From: Blautia pseudococcoides | GTDB taxonomy: Bacteria > Bacillota > Clostridia > Lachnospirales > Lachnospiraceae | Reading direction: 5' to 3' | Length of the DNA: 64,000 bases | Assembly: GCF_001689125.2 (NCBI RefSeq) | Contig: NZ_CP015405.2 | Location: forward strand, 215,001 to 279,000 | In this document: piece after piece, positions 9,541 to 18,400 of the stretch | How positions within the stretch are numbered: position 1 is the first letter of the stretch | Layout: each line of letters begins with the position of its first letter | Program-made: the position numbers and the translations under genes | The notes under the pieces: model-generated | What the model was told of the DNA's origin: nothing | The model's input: only the letters and a program-made list of their open reading frames with translations | The model's database searches: none

Positions 9541-10530
9541 TCAGAAAACTTTGTCGCTGACCTTTGCGATTTCTTCAGTGATCGTTTCGTATACGCCTGG
9601 GAAAATAGATTCCGGGCCGCCCATGGTATTGCAGGGGATAAAGAATTTTGTTCCGTATTCTTTGCAGACACGTGCCACTTCCTGGGCAATGTGCTCTCTG
9701 CTCCAGTCTTCCCTGTCCACTTCACCGCTGTCAATGCCGCCCATGAATGTGATCTGGCCGCCGTATTTATCCACCAGCTCGGGAATGTTGTTTGTGCTCA
9801 TGACGCCCTGCCAGATGTCCACACCCATTTCGATCATGGAAGGAACCAGATTGGCAGCATAGGAGTCAGAGTGATGGATCACAACTTCAACGCCGTGTTC
9901 TTTATAATATCCGTACACTTTTTTGTAAGCAGGTTCATAGAATTCTTTAAACATCTGCGGGGAGATGAAGGAGCTGTTTCTGGAACCCCAGTCATCGTGA
10001 TGGAAAAGGGCATCCGGTTTTAAGTATTTGCAGATTTCTTCTGCATAGGCCAGTTCCCAGTCTGTGATGTAGTCGATCAGCTCATGCATATAATCCGGCT
10101 CCTCGTAGAACTGGATCAGGCAGTTCTGGATCTCCAGAAGATAATGGCACTGTTCAAAGATACCGGGAGCCACAAAGGGAGCAACAAAATATTCATCACG
10201 GTCGATCTTTTCCGCTTCAGCAACAAAAGGTGCCCACTCCTCAGCGGAGAATTTCACATTGGGGGCTTTTACATAATCTCTCCATTGGGTGATATCTTTA
10301 CATACAATATGTTCTTCATCATGGACCGGGAAAGGACCGGGCATGCCTTCCGGAAAGGAAATGGTAACACCCCATGCATTCTTTACATTAGGGCCGCCTT
10401 TTGCGGGCATGGAATTTCTTACAGAATAAGGTGTTCCGTAAAGCAGGGCAATAGCTTCATACTGATTCACATATCTGTCAGGATGGCCTCCGCGGATGGT
10501 TTCTAATAAATTCTGTCTTTTTGATAACAT
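9541..10530 (-). CDS. Uroporphyrinogen decarboxylase family protein, probable corrinoid-linked methyltransferase
   Basis: The 329-residue UroD-fold protein matches the usual length of the family. It lacks heme-pathway neighbours, and the conserved segments FHHDDWGSRNSSFISPQMFKEF, VVIHHSDSY and FFIPCNTMGG resemble MtaA/CmuA-type methyltransferases rather than HemE. The His in HHSDS and the Cys in PCNTM are candidate metal ligands, though the canonical His-x-Cys pair is not present in that exact form. It may move a methyl group to or from a corrinoid or tetrahydrofolate. It is first in an operon with a transporter and a PucR regulator and has a strong ribosome site (AAAGGAG). No corrinoid protein is adjacent; the nearest is at 36.6 kb. 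Confidence 0.7.
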   Translation of the reverse strand: MLSKRQNLLETIRGGHPDRYVNQYEAIALLYGTPYSVRNSMPAKGGPNVKNAWGVTISFPEGMPGPFPVHDEEHIVCKDITQWRDYVKAPNVKFSAEEWAPFVAEAEKIDRDEYFVAPFVAPGIFEQCHYLLEIQNCLIQFYEEPDYMHELIDYITDWELAYAEEICKYLKPDALFHHDDWGSRNSSFISPQMFKEFYEPAYKKVYGYYKEHGVEVVIHHSDSYAANLVPSMIEMGVDIWQGVMSTNNIPELVDKYGGQITFMGGIDSGEVDREDWSREHIAQEVARVCKEYGTKFFIPCNTMGGPESIFPGVYETITEEIAKVSDKVF

Positions 10531-10577
10531 AGTAAAAACTCCTTTCTCTTTTTGAATATCCGATGGTTTATACTAAC

Positions 10578-10606
10578 ATTATAGGGGATGGTCCTTATGT
10601 GCACAA
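10578..10606 (-). promoter_or_regulatory. Promoter of the UroD-transporter-PucR operon
   Basis: On the minus strand, TTGTGC (10601-10606) and a perfect TATAAT (10578-10583) are 17 bp apart, about 48 bp before the start codon. Confidence 0.6.
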
Positions 10607-10757
10607 TTAATCAAATATGGGAAATTATGAGGAGAATATTAGACAAAATGATGGTTTCAGGTCTGTTGTAACACTAGGAGCAGAAAACTAAAAAAAATCT
10701 AACATAGTATTTGTTATCCTCATGCAGAAGACCGGAAGAACATTATGATTCCCATTT

Positions 10758-11673
10758 ATGGCAATACTTTTGGTAACCGCATCCCTGGCAGGATGTGCTG
10801 CACCGTATACAGAGAAAAAAGCTCCCCAAAAGAACACAGGCACCGTTGCAGCGGTCAGCCCGGAGGTGGGAGAGCTTGCAGATTATTTTATGAAAGCTTC
10901 GGAAGGGTACGCTGCATCCGCTGAGCGCTCTGCAGTCATAGAGGGAATGGAGGAATCTGATAAAGCCACCCGTCTGCAAATGCTTGTGCTGGCCAGCAGG
11001 GCATTCGGCAAAAAGGATCGCGCCCCCGGCTCCTGATCTGAAGGAGGTTCCCGATTGGGCAAAGGAAGATCTGCAGAATCTGTCAGACGGAGGTATCCTG
11101 GCAGATTCTGACCTGACAGGTACTTCTGACGGGGAAGAGGAAGAAGGTGCTGCAGGCAGCAGTATCCTGGAGGAACCGGTGGCTATGAAGGATGCAATAA
11201 TAATTTCCGCCAGGTTTTACGCTGCATTCGGTACGGATTTGAAAGACGATTTTTATACTGCGGTGAACCAGAAGCAGCTTAACGCCATTGAGATACCGGA
11301 GGGAGAGGAAATGGCGGAACAGCTTTTAGCAGTGGGAGAGAGCCAGGAAAAGGCCGAAGCACATGCCGATGGAATCCTGAAGCTGGAGAAGGATCTGGTG
11401 GATCATATGCAGAATCAGGATGCTTCAGGAAAGATAAAGGAGCCCAAATATTATACGCCGGAGACACTGGATGAGATGATGCCCCGCGAAGCTCTCCCAG
11501 CTGGTTCAGTCTATCGGATTTACCGTGCAGATAAATCCAGGTCCCAGCGCATACCGGGTTCCGGCCTGGGGCTGGCAGTTGTGAAGATGATTCTGGATAA
11601 GCATGGGAAAAAAATCCAGGTTGTCAGTGAATTAAATGAGGGGAGTACATTTAAAATATATCTGCCTGTGTAA
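10758..11673 (+). pseudogene. Chimeric pseudogene: M13-type peptidase lipoprotein remnant joined to a histidine kinase tail
   Basis: The 5' part encodes a lipoprotein signal (LLVTASLAGC) and an SLH-like segment, then shifts frame at about 11030. In the second frame it continues (PDWAKEDLQNLSDGGIL) into the start of an M13-like metallopeptidase (DDFYTAVNQKQLNAIEIPEGEEM). This jumps to a later peptidase segment (LLAVGESQEKAEAHADGIL; YYTPETLDEMMP), so an internal portion including the zinc site is lost. From about 11500 the same frame becomes the C-terminus of a histidine kinase (GSGLGLAVVKMILDKHG, ending STFKIYLPV). A frameshift, an internal deletion and a fusion make function very unlikely. 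Confidence 0.75.
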
Positions 11674-11705
11674 AAGTTTTGTGCCGGGCTGCACTTATCT
11701 TTGCA

Positions 11706-11969
11706 TTAAGAGCATTGCATCCAGCATTTACACTGCTCAATACGTTTTCCGCCATCCCCCTGTTTTTCATCGTAGGCGAACTGTTTCAGTAAGGCACATG
11801 GAAATTCACCGCACTGGCCGCAGTGCTGGTGCTCCTTGGATTCGCAGCTATTTTTCACCGGGCAGTTATCTCCCCAAAATGGCTTGTCAATATGTAAACA
11901 CCCTTTACATCCCATCTGCTCTTTGTACGCACATTCACTGCATAAGATACCACATCTTGATTCGATCAT
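11706..11969 (-). CDS. DUF3795-like cysteine-rich small protein
   Basis: The 87-residue protein has about 14 cysteines in paired motifs (CGILCSECAYKEQMGCKGC, CPVKNSC, CGQCGEFPC, CKCW), typical of the DUF3795 family. It is probably a metal- or Fe-S-binding cytoplasmic protein of unknown role. The start at 11969 follows AAGGAGG with a 7-nt gap; the upstream extension has no such site. It converges on the preceding pseudogene and is followed on the plus map by the tRNA cluster. Confidence 0.75.
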   Translation of the reverse strand: MIESRCGILCSECAYKEQMGCKGCLHIDKPFWGDNCPVKNSCESKEHQHCGQCGEFPCALLKQFAYDEKQGDGGKRIEQCKCWMQCS

Positions 11970-12085
11970 ACTTGAAACCTCCTTTTTTATATCCTGATCA
12001 TAACAAAAGGAACACGACAACTATGTGTCATGTCCCTGATACCGGTACTGATCATTTTTTAGAACGCGGGTTGGGGGATATTAAG

Positions 12086-12121
12086 AAAAGGAAAATCTCA
12101 GAGACTTTTTATCTCTGAGAT
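12086..12121 (-). terminator. Terminator of the tRNA operon
   Basis: A perfect 10-bp stem (ATCTCAGAGA, 12095-12104, with TCTCTGAGAT, 12112-12121) is followed, on the minus strand, by TTTTCCTTTTC. It is 8 bp past the last tRNA. Confidence 0.75.
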
Positions 12122-12129
12122 CTTACGAG

Positions 12130-12200
12130 AGGCGCCAACCAGATTTGAACTGGTGATAGAGGTGTTGCAGACCTTTGCCTTACCACTTGGCTATGGCGCC
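12130..12200 (-). tRNA. tRNA-Cys (GCA), copy 2
   Basis: The 71-nt cloverleaf has acceptor stem GGCGCCA/TGGCGCC, anticodon loop CTGCAAC (GCA) and a T-arm GGTTCAAATC-type loop. CCA is not encoded. It is identical to the copy at 12371-12441. Confidence 0.95.
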
Positions 12201-12277
12201 ATATCTATTTATTTTGTTCTGAAGAAGTATTACACTATATTATATTACCACAAATCGAAAAATATGCAAGTAAAAAA

Positions 12278-12349
12278 TGACTCCAAGGGGATTTGAACCC
12301 CTGTTACCGCCGTGAAAGGGCGGTGTCTTAACCGCTTGACCATGGAGCC
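12278..12349 (-). tRNA. tRNA-Glu (TTC), copy 2
   Basis: The 72-nt cloverleaf has acceptor stem GGCTCCA/TGGAGTC and anticodon loop CTTTCAC (TTC). CCA is not encoded. It is identical to the copy at 12446-12517. Confidence 0.95.
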
Positions 12350-12370
12350 GTTAAGATAAATAGAGAAAAG

Positions 12371-12441
12371 AGGCGCCAACCAGATTTGAACTGGTGATAG
12401 AGGTGTTGCAGACCTTTGCCTTACCACTTGGCTATGGCGCC
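12371..12441 (-). tRNA. tRNA-Cys (GCA), copy 1
   Basis: It has the same 71-nt sequence as 12130-12200 and sits 4 bp behind the upstream tRNA-Glu. Confidence 0.95.
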
Positions 12442-12445
12442 TGAG

Positions 12446-12517
12446 TGACTCCAAGGGGATTTGAACCCCTGTTACCGCCGTGAAAGGGCGGTGTCTTAAC
12501 CGCTTGACCATGGAGCC
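12446..12517 (-). tRNA. tRNA-Glu (TTC), copy 1
   Basis: This is the first gene of the minus-strand tRNA operon (Glu-Cys-Glu-Cys). Its sequence is identical to 12278-12349. Confidence 0.95.
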
Positions 12518-12572
12518 GTCACTGTTTATTTATCTTTTTGCCCCTTTGCGTTTACCGGAGCGACCATGAATT

Positions 12573-12601
12573 ATGATAGCATAAGAAAATACAAATTGCA
12601 A
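12573..12601 (-). promoter_or_regulatory. Promoter of the tRNA operon
   Basis: On the minus strand, TTGCAA (12596-12601) and TATCAT (12573-12578) are 17 bp apart, about 56 bp before the first tRNA. The 120 bp further upstream are AT-rich and hold no gene. Confidence 0.55.
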
Positions 12602-12720
12602 GCATTTTTTTCAAAAATTTACACTACTTGTACAAAGTAATTTTCATGCTGCATCGCACTGCATAAGAAAAGCGCTTTTTTACACACATTGACGGGAATG
12701 CATGAGAGAAGTGATCCAAT

Positions 12721-13086
12721 ATGAAATTTAAAGGGAAAATTGCGGTATGGTTCCGGCTGATCCTGCTGGCAGGGAATCTTGTGATGGCCTATGAGCTGGT
12801 TGCGTCAAATGATGTTTCTGCTGAGATAGCGGCAGCTTTGGATGTGAGGAATTATGTGGTGGTGGACGGGGACCGGATGGCGATTTATTTTGGAATCATG
12901 AAAAATTCCATGGAGATTTCTGAAATCAGGGAAATACGCAGAACATGTAATCCCATTTCCGCCACAGCGGCATCACTGGACAGGATCGAGATAAAAGGAA
13001 GACGGCAGGAAATGATATGTGCCGTCCGGGACAGAGACAGACTGATCGAAGAACTGTTAAGGGGCAATCCTATGATCAAGGTGTAA
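12721..13086 (+). CDS. Small PH-domain-like membrane-associated protein
   Basis: The 121-residue protein has one hydrophobic N-terminal segment (residues 8-27). It is followed by a compact beta-rich region ending in RIEIKGRRQEMICAVRDRDRLIEELLRGNP, which resembles bacterial PH-like domains. No strong ribosome site is visible before the ATG, and the function is unknown. A very short hydrophobic ORF follows it and may be the remains of a partner. Confidence 0.55.
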   Translation: MKFKGKIAVWFRLILLAGNLVMAYELVASNDVSAEIAAALDVRNYVVVDGDRMAIYFGIMKNSMEISEIREIRRTCNPISATAASLDRIEIKGRRQEMICAVRDRDRLIEELLRGNPMIKV

Positions 13087-13108
13087 TAAAAAAGTCCTGA
13101 ATTTACCT

Positions 13109-13192
13109 ATGGCGGCAGGAATGATATTGGGAGGTGGCATTCTGGCTGTGGGGGTACAGTTTGTTTCAGAGAGAAAGAGAAATATTGACTGA
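13109..13192 (+). CDS. Possible 27-residue hydrophobic peptide or fragment
   Basis: The peptide is one glycine-rich membrane segment (AAGMILGGGILAVGVQFV) followed by a basic tail (SERKRNID). No good ribosome site is visible. It may be the C-terminal relic of a membrane protein. Confidence 0.2.
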   Translation: MAAGMILGGGILAVGVQFVSERKRNID

Positions 13193-13255
13193 GCGGCCTT
13201 AAAATGTATGAATTGTGGAAATTATGGTAAAAATGCACTTATAGAGTAAGCGAGT

Positions 13256-13271
13256 GGTAACAGTTCAGCTT
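13256..13271 (+). repeat. Copy of the dispersed repeat end GTAACAGTTCAGC
   Basis: GGTAACAGTTCAGCTT is identical to 35057-35072. Related ends occur at 32391-32403 and 40803-40815. It lies just before the cyclopropane synthase ribosome site; only one end of the element is recognisable here. Confidence 0.5.
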
Positions 13272-13317
13272 GTCTGACCTGTTACAGCGCGTGTACGCTG
13301 CAAGGAGGAACAAAAAA

Positions 13318-14481
13318 GTGCTGGAAGAAAACATGATGATACAGTTCTTGAAAAAATTCGATGAGTATCCTTTTTTAGTGAAGGCTTCGGGAAAGGAATA
13401 CCTGATTGGGGAGGGGAATCCCATGTTTACAGTCAACTGCCGCAAAATGATCCCCATGAAGGAACTGGTAACAAGCACATCCCTGGCCCTGGGGGAAGCC
13501 TACATGAATGATGATCTGGAGATTGAGGGGGATTTGTATGAGGCACTGGACCACTTTCTTGGACAGATGGATAAATTCTCCATGGACCAGAAGGTGCTGA
13601 AAAAGCTTATCTTCTCCTCCACAGCCAAAAAGAACCAGGAGAAGGAAGTGCGGAGCCACTATGATATCGGTAATGATTTCTATAAGCTTTGGCTGGATGA
13701 GACCATGAGTTATTCTTGTGGGTATTTTCTGCACGAGGACGATACACTGTACCAGGCACAGGTCAATAAAGTGGATTATATTTTGCAGAAGCTGTACCTG
13801 AAAGAGGGAATGAGCCTGCTGGACATTGGATGCGGCTGGGGATTCCTGCTGATAGAGGCAGCTAAAAAATATAAAATAAAAGGGACGGGCATTACCCTGA
13901 GTGAGGAGCAGCACAGGGAGTTCACGAAGCGGATTTCAGAGGAAGGGCTTGAGGAACTGCTGAGGGTGGAGCTTATGGACTACAGGGAGCTTAAAAAAAG
14001 TGAATGGAAGTTCGACAGGGTTGTGAGTGTAGGTATGGCGGAACATGTGGGGCGTGAGAACTATCAGATGTTCATAGACTGTATCAATCATGTCCTAAAA
14101 CCGGGCGGCCTGCTTCTTCTGCATTTTATCAGTGAGCTGAAAGAGCATCCGGGTGACCCGTGGATCAAAAAATATATCTTTCCCGGCGGTGTGGTCCCAA
14201 GTCTCAGGGAAATGGTTTCCTGTATGGCGGAGGACGGATTCCATGTCATGGATGTGGAGAATCTGAGGAATCATTACAACAGGACACTTTTGTGCTGGGA
14301 GAGGAATTTTAAAGAACATGCCCGGGAAGTGAGGGAGATGTTTGACGAAAAATTTGTCCGTATGTGGGAACTGTACCTGGCGTCCTGTGCGGCAACCTTT
14401 CACAATGGGGTGATTGACATTCATCAGGTATTGGCCTCAAAGGGAATTAACAATGAACTGCCCATGGTACGCTGGTATTAA
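13318..14481 (+). CDS. cfa: Cyclopropane-fatty-acyl-phospholipid synthase family methyltransferase
   Basis: The 387-residue protein transfers a methylene from S-adenosylmethionine to unsaturated acyl chains of membrane phospholipids. It shows the SAM-binding loop LLDIGCGWGFLLIEAA, the family segments VRSHYDIGNDFYKLWLD and MSYSCGYF, and the C-terminal NHYNRTLLCWERNF with FHNGVIDIHQVL. The start is taken as GTG 13318 because AAGGAGGA lies 8 nt upstream; the longer TTG frame would swallow that site. It is monocistronic and followed by a hairpin shared with the convergent gene. Confidence 0.9.
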   Translation: MLEENMMIQFLKKFDEYPFLVKASGKEYLIGEGNPMFTVNCRKMIPMKELVTSTSLALGEAYMNDDLEIEGDLYEALDHFLGQMDKFSMDQKVLKKLIFSSTAKKNQEKEVRSHYDIGNDFYKLWLDETMSYSCGYFLHEDDTLYQAQVNKVDYILQKLYLKEGMSLLDIGCGWGFLLIEAAKKYKIKGTGITLSEEQHREFTKRISEEGLEELLRVELMDYRELKKSEWKFDRVVSVGMAEHVGRENYQMFIDCINHVLKPGGLLLLHFISELKEHPGDPWIKKYIFPGGVVPSLREMVSCMAEDGFHVMDVENLRNHYNRTLLCWERNFKEHAREVREMFDEKFVRMWELYLASCAATFHNGVIDIHQVLASKGINNELPMVRWY

Positions 14482-14500
14482 AATAGGATATTTTTAAAAT

Positions 14501-14553
14501 GGCTGCGGCTGCAGAACAAAGACATGTTAGGTCCCTGTTCCGCAGCCGCGGCT
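14501..14553. terminator. Long GC-rich hairpin between convergent genes
   Basis: GCTGCGGCTGCAGAAC pairs with GTTCCGCAGCCGCGGC across a 20-nt loop. The minus strand continues into ATTTTAAAAATATCC. It is likely a shared terminator of cfa and the YczE-like gene. Confidence 0.65.
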
Positions 14554-14555
14554 GT

Positions 14556-15302
14556 TTAGGTACAGATTTCTGGCATTCCTGCCAGGTACAGCATTTTTTC
14601 CTGGGTAAGGTGGTTAAAGACCGCGATCACCCTTCCAACGCCAATGACGGCAATGACAGTTCCAAGTCCAATCCCTACCAGACGTCCCGCGAAAAGCAGG
14701 CTGATTACAAGGGTGAAGGAGATATTCAGCAGGTCAAAGCAGTTTTTGGTAAAGCCCACTTTCCAGCCGGCGCAGTCCGCGATGGCCTGCACAATACCGT
14801 CCCCCGGATTAGGGATGATACGCATGTTCAGAGACATGGCTGCCCCGACTCCGGTGAGGACCACAGCCAAAAGCAGAATAAGGGTCCTTCCGGCAAAACT
14901 GCCGAAGAAACTGCCTGCATACGCGGTCTGGAATTCAGGGATCCTGTTGGAAAAAAGGTTGAGAAAGCGAGTGAAAACCAGGCTTAAAGGAAGCTGCAGT
15001 ACATCCATTACCAGTACAAGCTTCAGATTGATCCGGTTGGCATGGGCAAGGGCCGGGCCGCCTCTGTGACCGTATATTTTGCTGCGGACTGTGTGAAGAC
15101 ACATTTCCACAAGGACGAAAATGACGTAGAGGATAAAAGTCATGTCCCCGAAGTTCAGGTTCCAGATGGAAGAAATACTGTAGGAGACAGATATGATGGG
15201 AGAAACCCCCAGTCCGGATTTTGTGTTCAGGGAAATACCCAGGGCAAGGAGCAGAAGTCCTGCCACGTAATAAAGTCCCCGGTAAAAAAATGATTTTTTC
15301 AT
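14556..15302 (-). CDS. YczE/YitT-like integral membrane protein (DUF6198)
   Basis: The 248-residue protein has five or six membrane segments. It has the family pattern of an early GLLLLALGISLNTKSGLGVSPI and a later IIPNPGDGIVQAI. Relatives occur across Firmicutes as predicted membrane proteins of unknown transport role. The ribosome site is weak (AAAGAG), and there is no operon partner. Confidence 0.75.
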   Translation of the reverse strand: MKKSFFYRGLYYVAGLLLLALGISLNTKSGLGVSPIISVSYSISSIWNLNFGDMTFILYVIFVLVEMCLHTVRSKIYGHRGGPALAHANRINLKLVLVMDVLQLPLSLVFTRFLNLFSNRIPEFQTAYAGSFFGSFAGRTLILLLAVVLTGVGAAMSLNMRIIPNPGDGIVQAIADCAGWKVGFTKNCFDLLNISFTLVISLLFAGRLVGIGLGTVIAVIGVGRVIAVFNHLTQEKMLYLAGMPEICT

Positions 15303-15443
15303 GATATGTATGTACTCTTTCTATGTCTGATGATTTCTATCTTATTATCTTATCACACAATCAAATAAAAATGAAGAACATTTCGCTCCCCCTCCGAATA
15401 TGTTATAGGAGGCAAAAATCGAAACAGATGCGGAGGTATGAGT

Positions 15444-18400
15444 ATGGCGGAGAGAAATAATGGTACAGGGGGGCGGGCTTCGGCCAAGGGACCCTTTGTC
15501 TGTGATTCTAAAATGATCTTGTTTTCAGGAAGGCCCACAAGCTGGTATGAGGTGGAGATGGTGACCGGCAGGGCAGATCTGCGGGGCAGCCTGATTCCTG
15601 ACAGTGATGTGAATGCCATTGGCTGCAATGTGCTGGATTATTATATTTATGGATACGACCAGACAGCAAACCAGCTTGTCCGAGTGGATGACAGCGGTGC
15701 GATTGATGTTCTGACACCAAGACCGCAGGGACTGCCTGCGGCTTTTTATCATGTGGGGACTTTGGATCTGAACGGGTACTATTATCTGTACATGTCAGGG
15801 GAGCGGAGATTCTACACCGTAGATTTAAGGCCGGGTTCCTCAACATATTTAAAACTGGTGGACCCGGCCTCCGGTTATACCGAACAGACGGACAACTACG
15901 GTACAGTGCTCACAGAACCGCTGCAGATTGGAGACTGGGTGTGGCATCCCCGGGAAAATGTCCTGTATGGGGTGGCAGATGACGGGACCGTATACCGGAT
16001 AGACCCAAACGGTCAGGTGACGGCTCTTGATACTACAGGGCCTAACCCAGGCAGTGTTTTTGGGGCAGCTGTCATGGACCAGAACGGGGTGCTCTATGCG
16101 GTATCCAGTGGGGATGGGACTATCTACCGGTATCTGATCGAACAGGACAGAGCCCAGGCAGCCAGATTTTCACAGACGGTGCAGAATACATTCCAGGATG
16201 GAACCATGTGCCCTTATGCGGCGCTGGAAGTGGATTTTGGAGATGCCCCTGATATCGGAGGGACAGCCGGCAGCGGGAATTATAATACCCTGCTTACAAG
16301 TGACGGGCCCCGTCATCGGATCATTGACGGACTGACCCTGGGACTGCAGATAACAGGGGAGACGGAAGCACACCAGAATGCCGCAGCAGACGGGGATGAT
16401 CTGGAGAGGCAGATACAGGATGACGCGCTGACGGTTCCTCTGGCCTCCCTGACTGTGACGGATAACACATATCATGTGAACGCGGCTGTCAGGAACCTGA
16501 CAGGGGCATTGGCCAATCTGTATGGCTGGGTAGACTTTAACAATAACGGATTGTTTGAGGAGGATGAGGCAGTGCATCAGACTGTGCCTTCCAGTTCTCA
16601 GACACAGATCATTTCTCTGGATTTTACAGTTCCACCCTCCACACAGCTTCGGCCGGGGCATACATTTTTAAGGCTGCGCCTTACCACGGATGACTTGCCG
16701 GAAGGGACGTTACAGGGGCAGGATGCCAGGAGTGTGGGTCCTGCGTCTGACGGAGAGGTGGAGGATTATATCATCGGGATCCAGTCAAGGGCAGAGTTGT
16801 CTGTGGAGAAGACGGCTGAACCAGAATTGCTGAATGAGGGAGATCAGATCATCTACACGATCACGGTAAGAAATCAGGGGCCAAATCCGGCCCTGGAGGT
16901 ACAGCTTACAGATGATATTCCCCCGGAAATCCTTCTGCCGGAGTACAGTACAGACCATGGGGGGACATGGAACCCATGGACGGGCAGTCTGGAGATCGGG
17001 GAGATGCAGGCCGGGGAGGAGCGGACAGTCCTTATCCGGGGAAGCTTCAGCAGCAGTACAGCCACTGAGGTGGAGAATACGGCACGTGTCACAACAGCTT
17101 CCCAGGATGACAACCCGGATGACAATACCTCCACAGTGGTGACACCGGTGAACCGTTTGGCTGATCTGTCAGTAGCCAAGACCGCAGTTCCATCTGCAGG
17201 AATTGCAGGAGAATCCATCGTATTTGAAATAGAGGTGGAAAACAAAGGACCGGATGAAGCCCTGAACGCAAAAATGATGGATCATATTCCGGCAGAACTG
17301 GAAAAACCGGAGATCTCTTATGACGGGGGAGTGACTTGGAGGACATTTGAGGGCCAGACCAGTGTATTTGATATACCGGCAGGCGGCAGTGTAATGTTCC
17401 ATGTCAGAGGGGATATTCCGGCATCGGCCACAGGCAGTTTTTTCAATACCGCAGAGGCACAGTCCGATACACCGGACCCGGATCTGTCAAACAATAAAGA
17501 TACCATAGAGATACCTGTTGATCAGTGGGCGGATATGACTGTGATAAAAACAGCTTCGGAGACTTCGGTATATGAAGGGGAGAGAATCCAATATGCCGTA
17601 CTAATTGAAAACAAGGGGCCATCCGATGCGGCGAACGTAACGCTGACAGATGTTGTTCCGGAACAGATCATAGAAATGGAGTTTTCCCTGAATGGTGGAA
17701 ATGTGTGGAATATCTGGAGCGGTTCGTATACCTGGCCTGTTTTTTTGGCCGGAAGCAGCGTGACTGTGCTGCTGCGGGGGACAGTGGTTTCAGGATTTAC
17801 CGGTACGTTGATCAATACCGCGCATGTGAGTTCGTCTGTTCCTGACCCAGAGCCGGATAACAATTCATCAAAAGTCCAGGTTGCTGTGGAACCGGGGGCA
17901 GATCTGGTATTGACGAAAACGGCAGGTACGGAAAGTATTATAGCCGGGCAGAGGGTGGTCTACACGATCACAGCCAGAAACGAGGGACCGGGCAGGGCGG
18001 AGAATGTAGTGATCCAGGATACGGCATCCCCCTATCTGATGGAGGCAGAGTATTCTATTGACAAAGGAACTACCTGGCTCCCCTGGGGAGGTTCCTATGC
18101 CGTCACATCCCTGGATGCGGGAGAACGGGTGGAGGTTTTGCTGAGAGGACGGACAGAGCCTTCCTTTACAGGAAGCCTTGTCAACTCAGCTTTTGTAAGT
18201 TCTGACACTCCGGACCCTGAGCCGGACAATAATTCAGATGAGGCGGAGGTAACCGTGGATGCATCTGCCGACCTGTCTGTAAAGAAAAGTGCAGAGCCAA
18301 ACCCTGCCAGACCGGGAGCGCCTATTACCTATGAGGTCATTGTGAAGAATGCGGGACCGTCGGATGCCCTGCAGGTTACACTGGAAGATGCCATGCCGTC

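Noticed and set aside
12245..12511. 88-codon ORF with an internal repeat
   Set aside because: It is read through tRNA genes; the repeat is the tRNA duplication.
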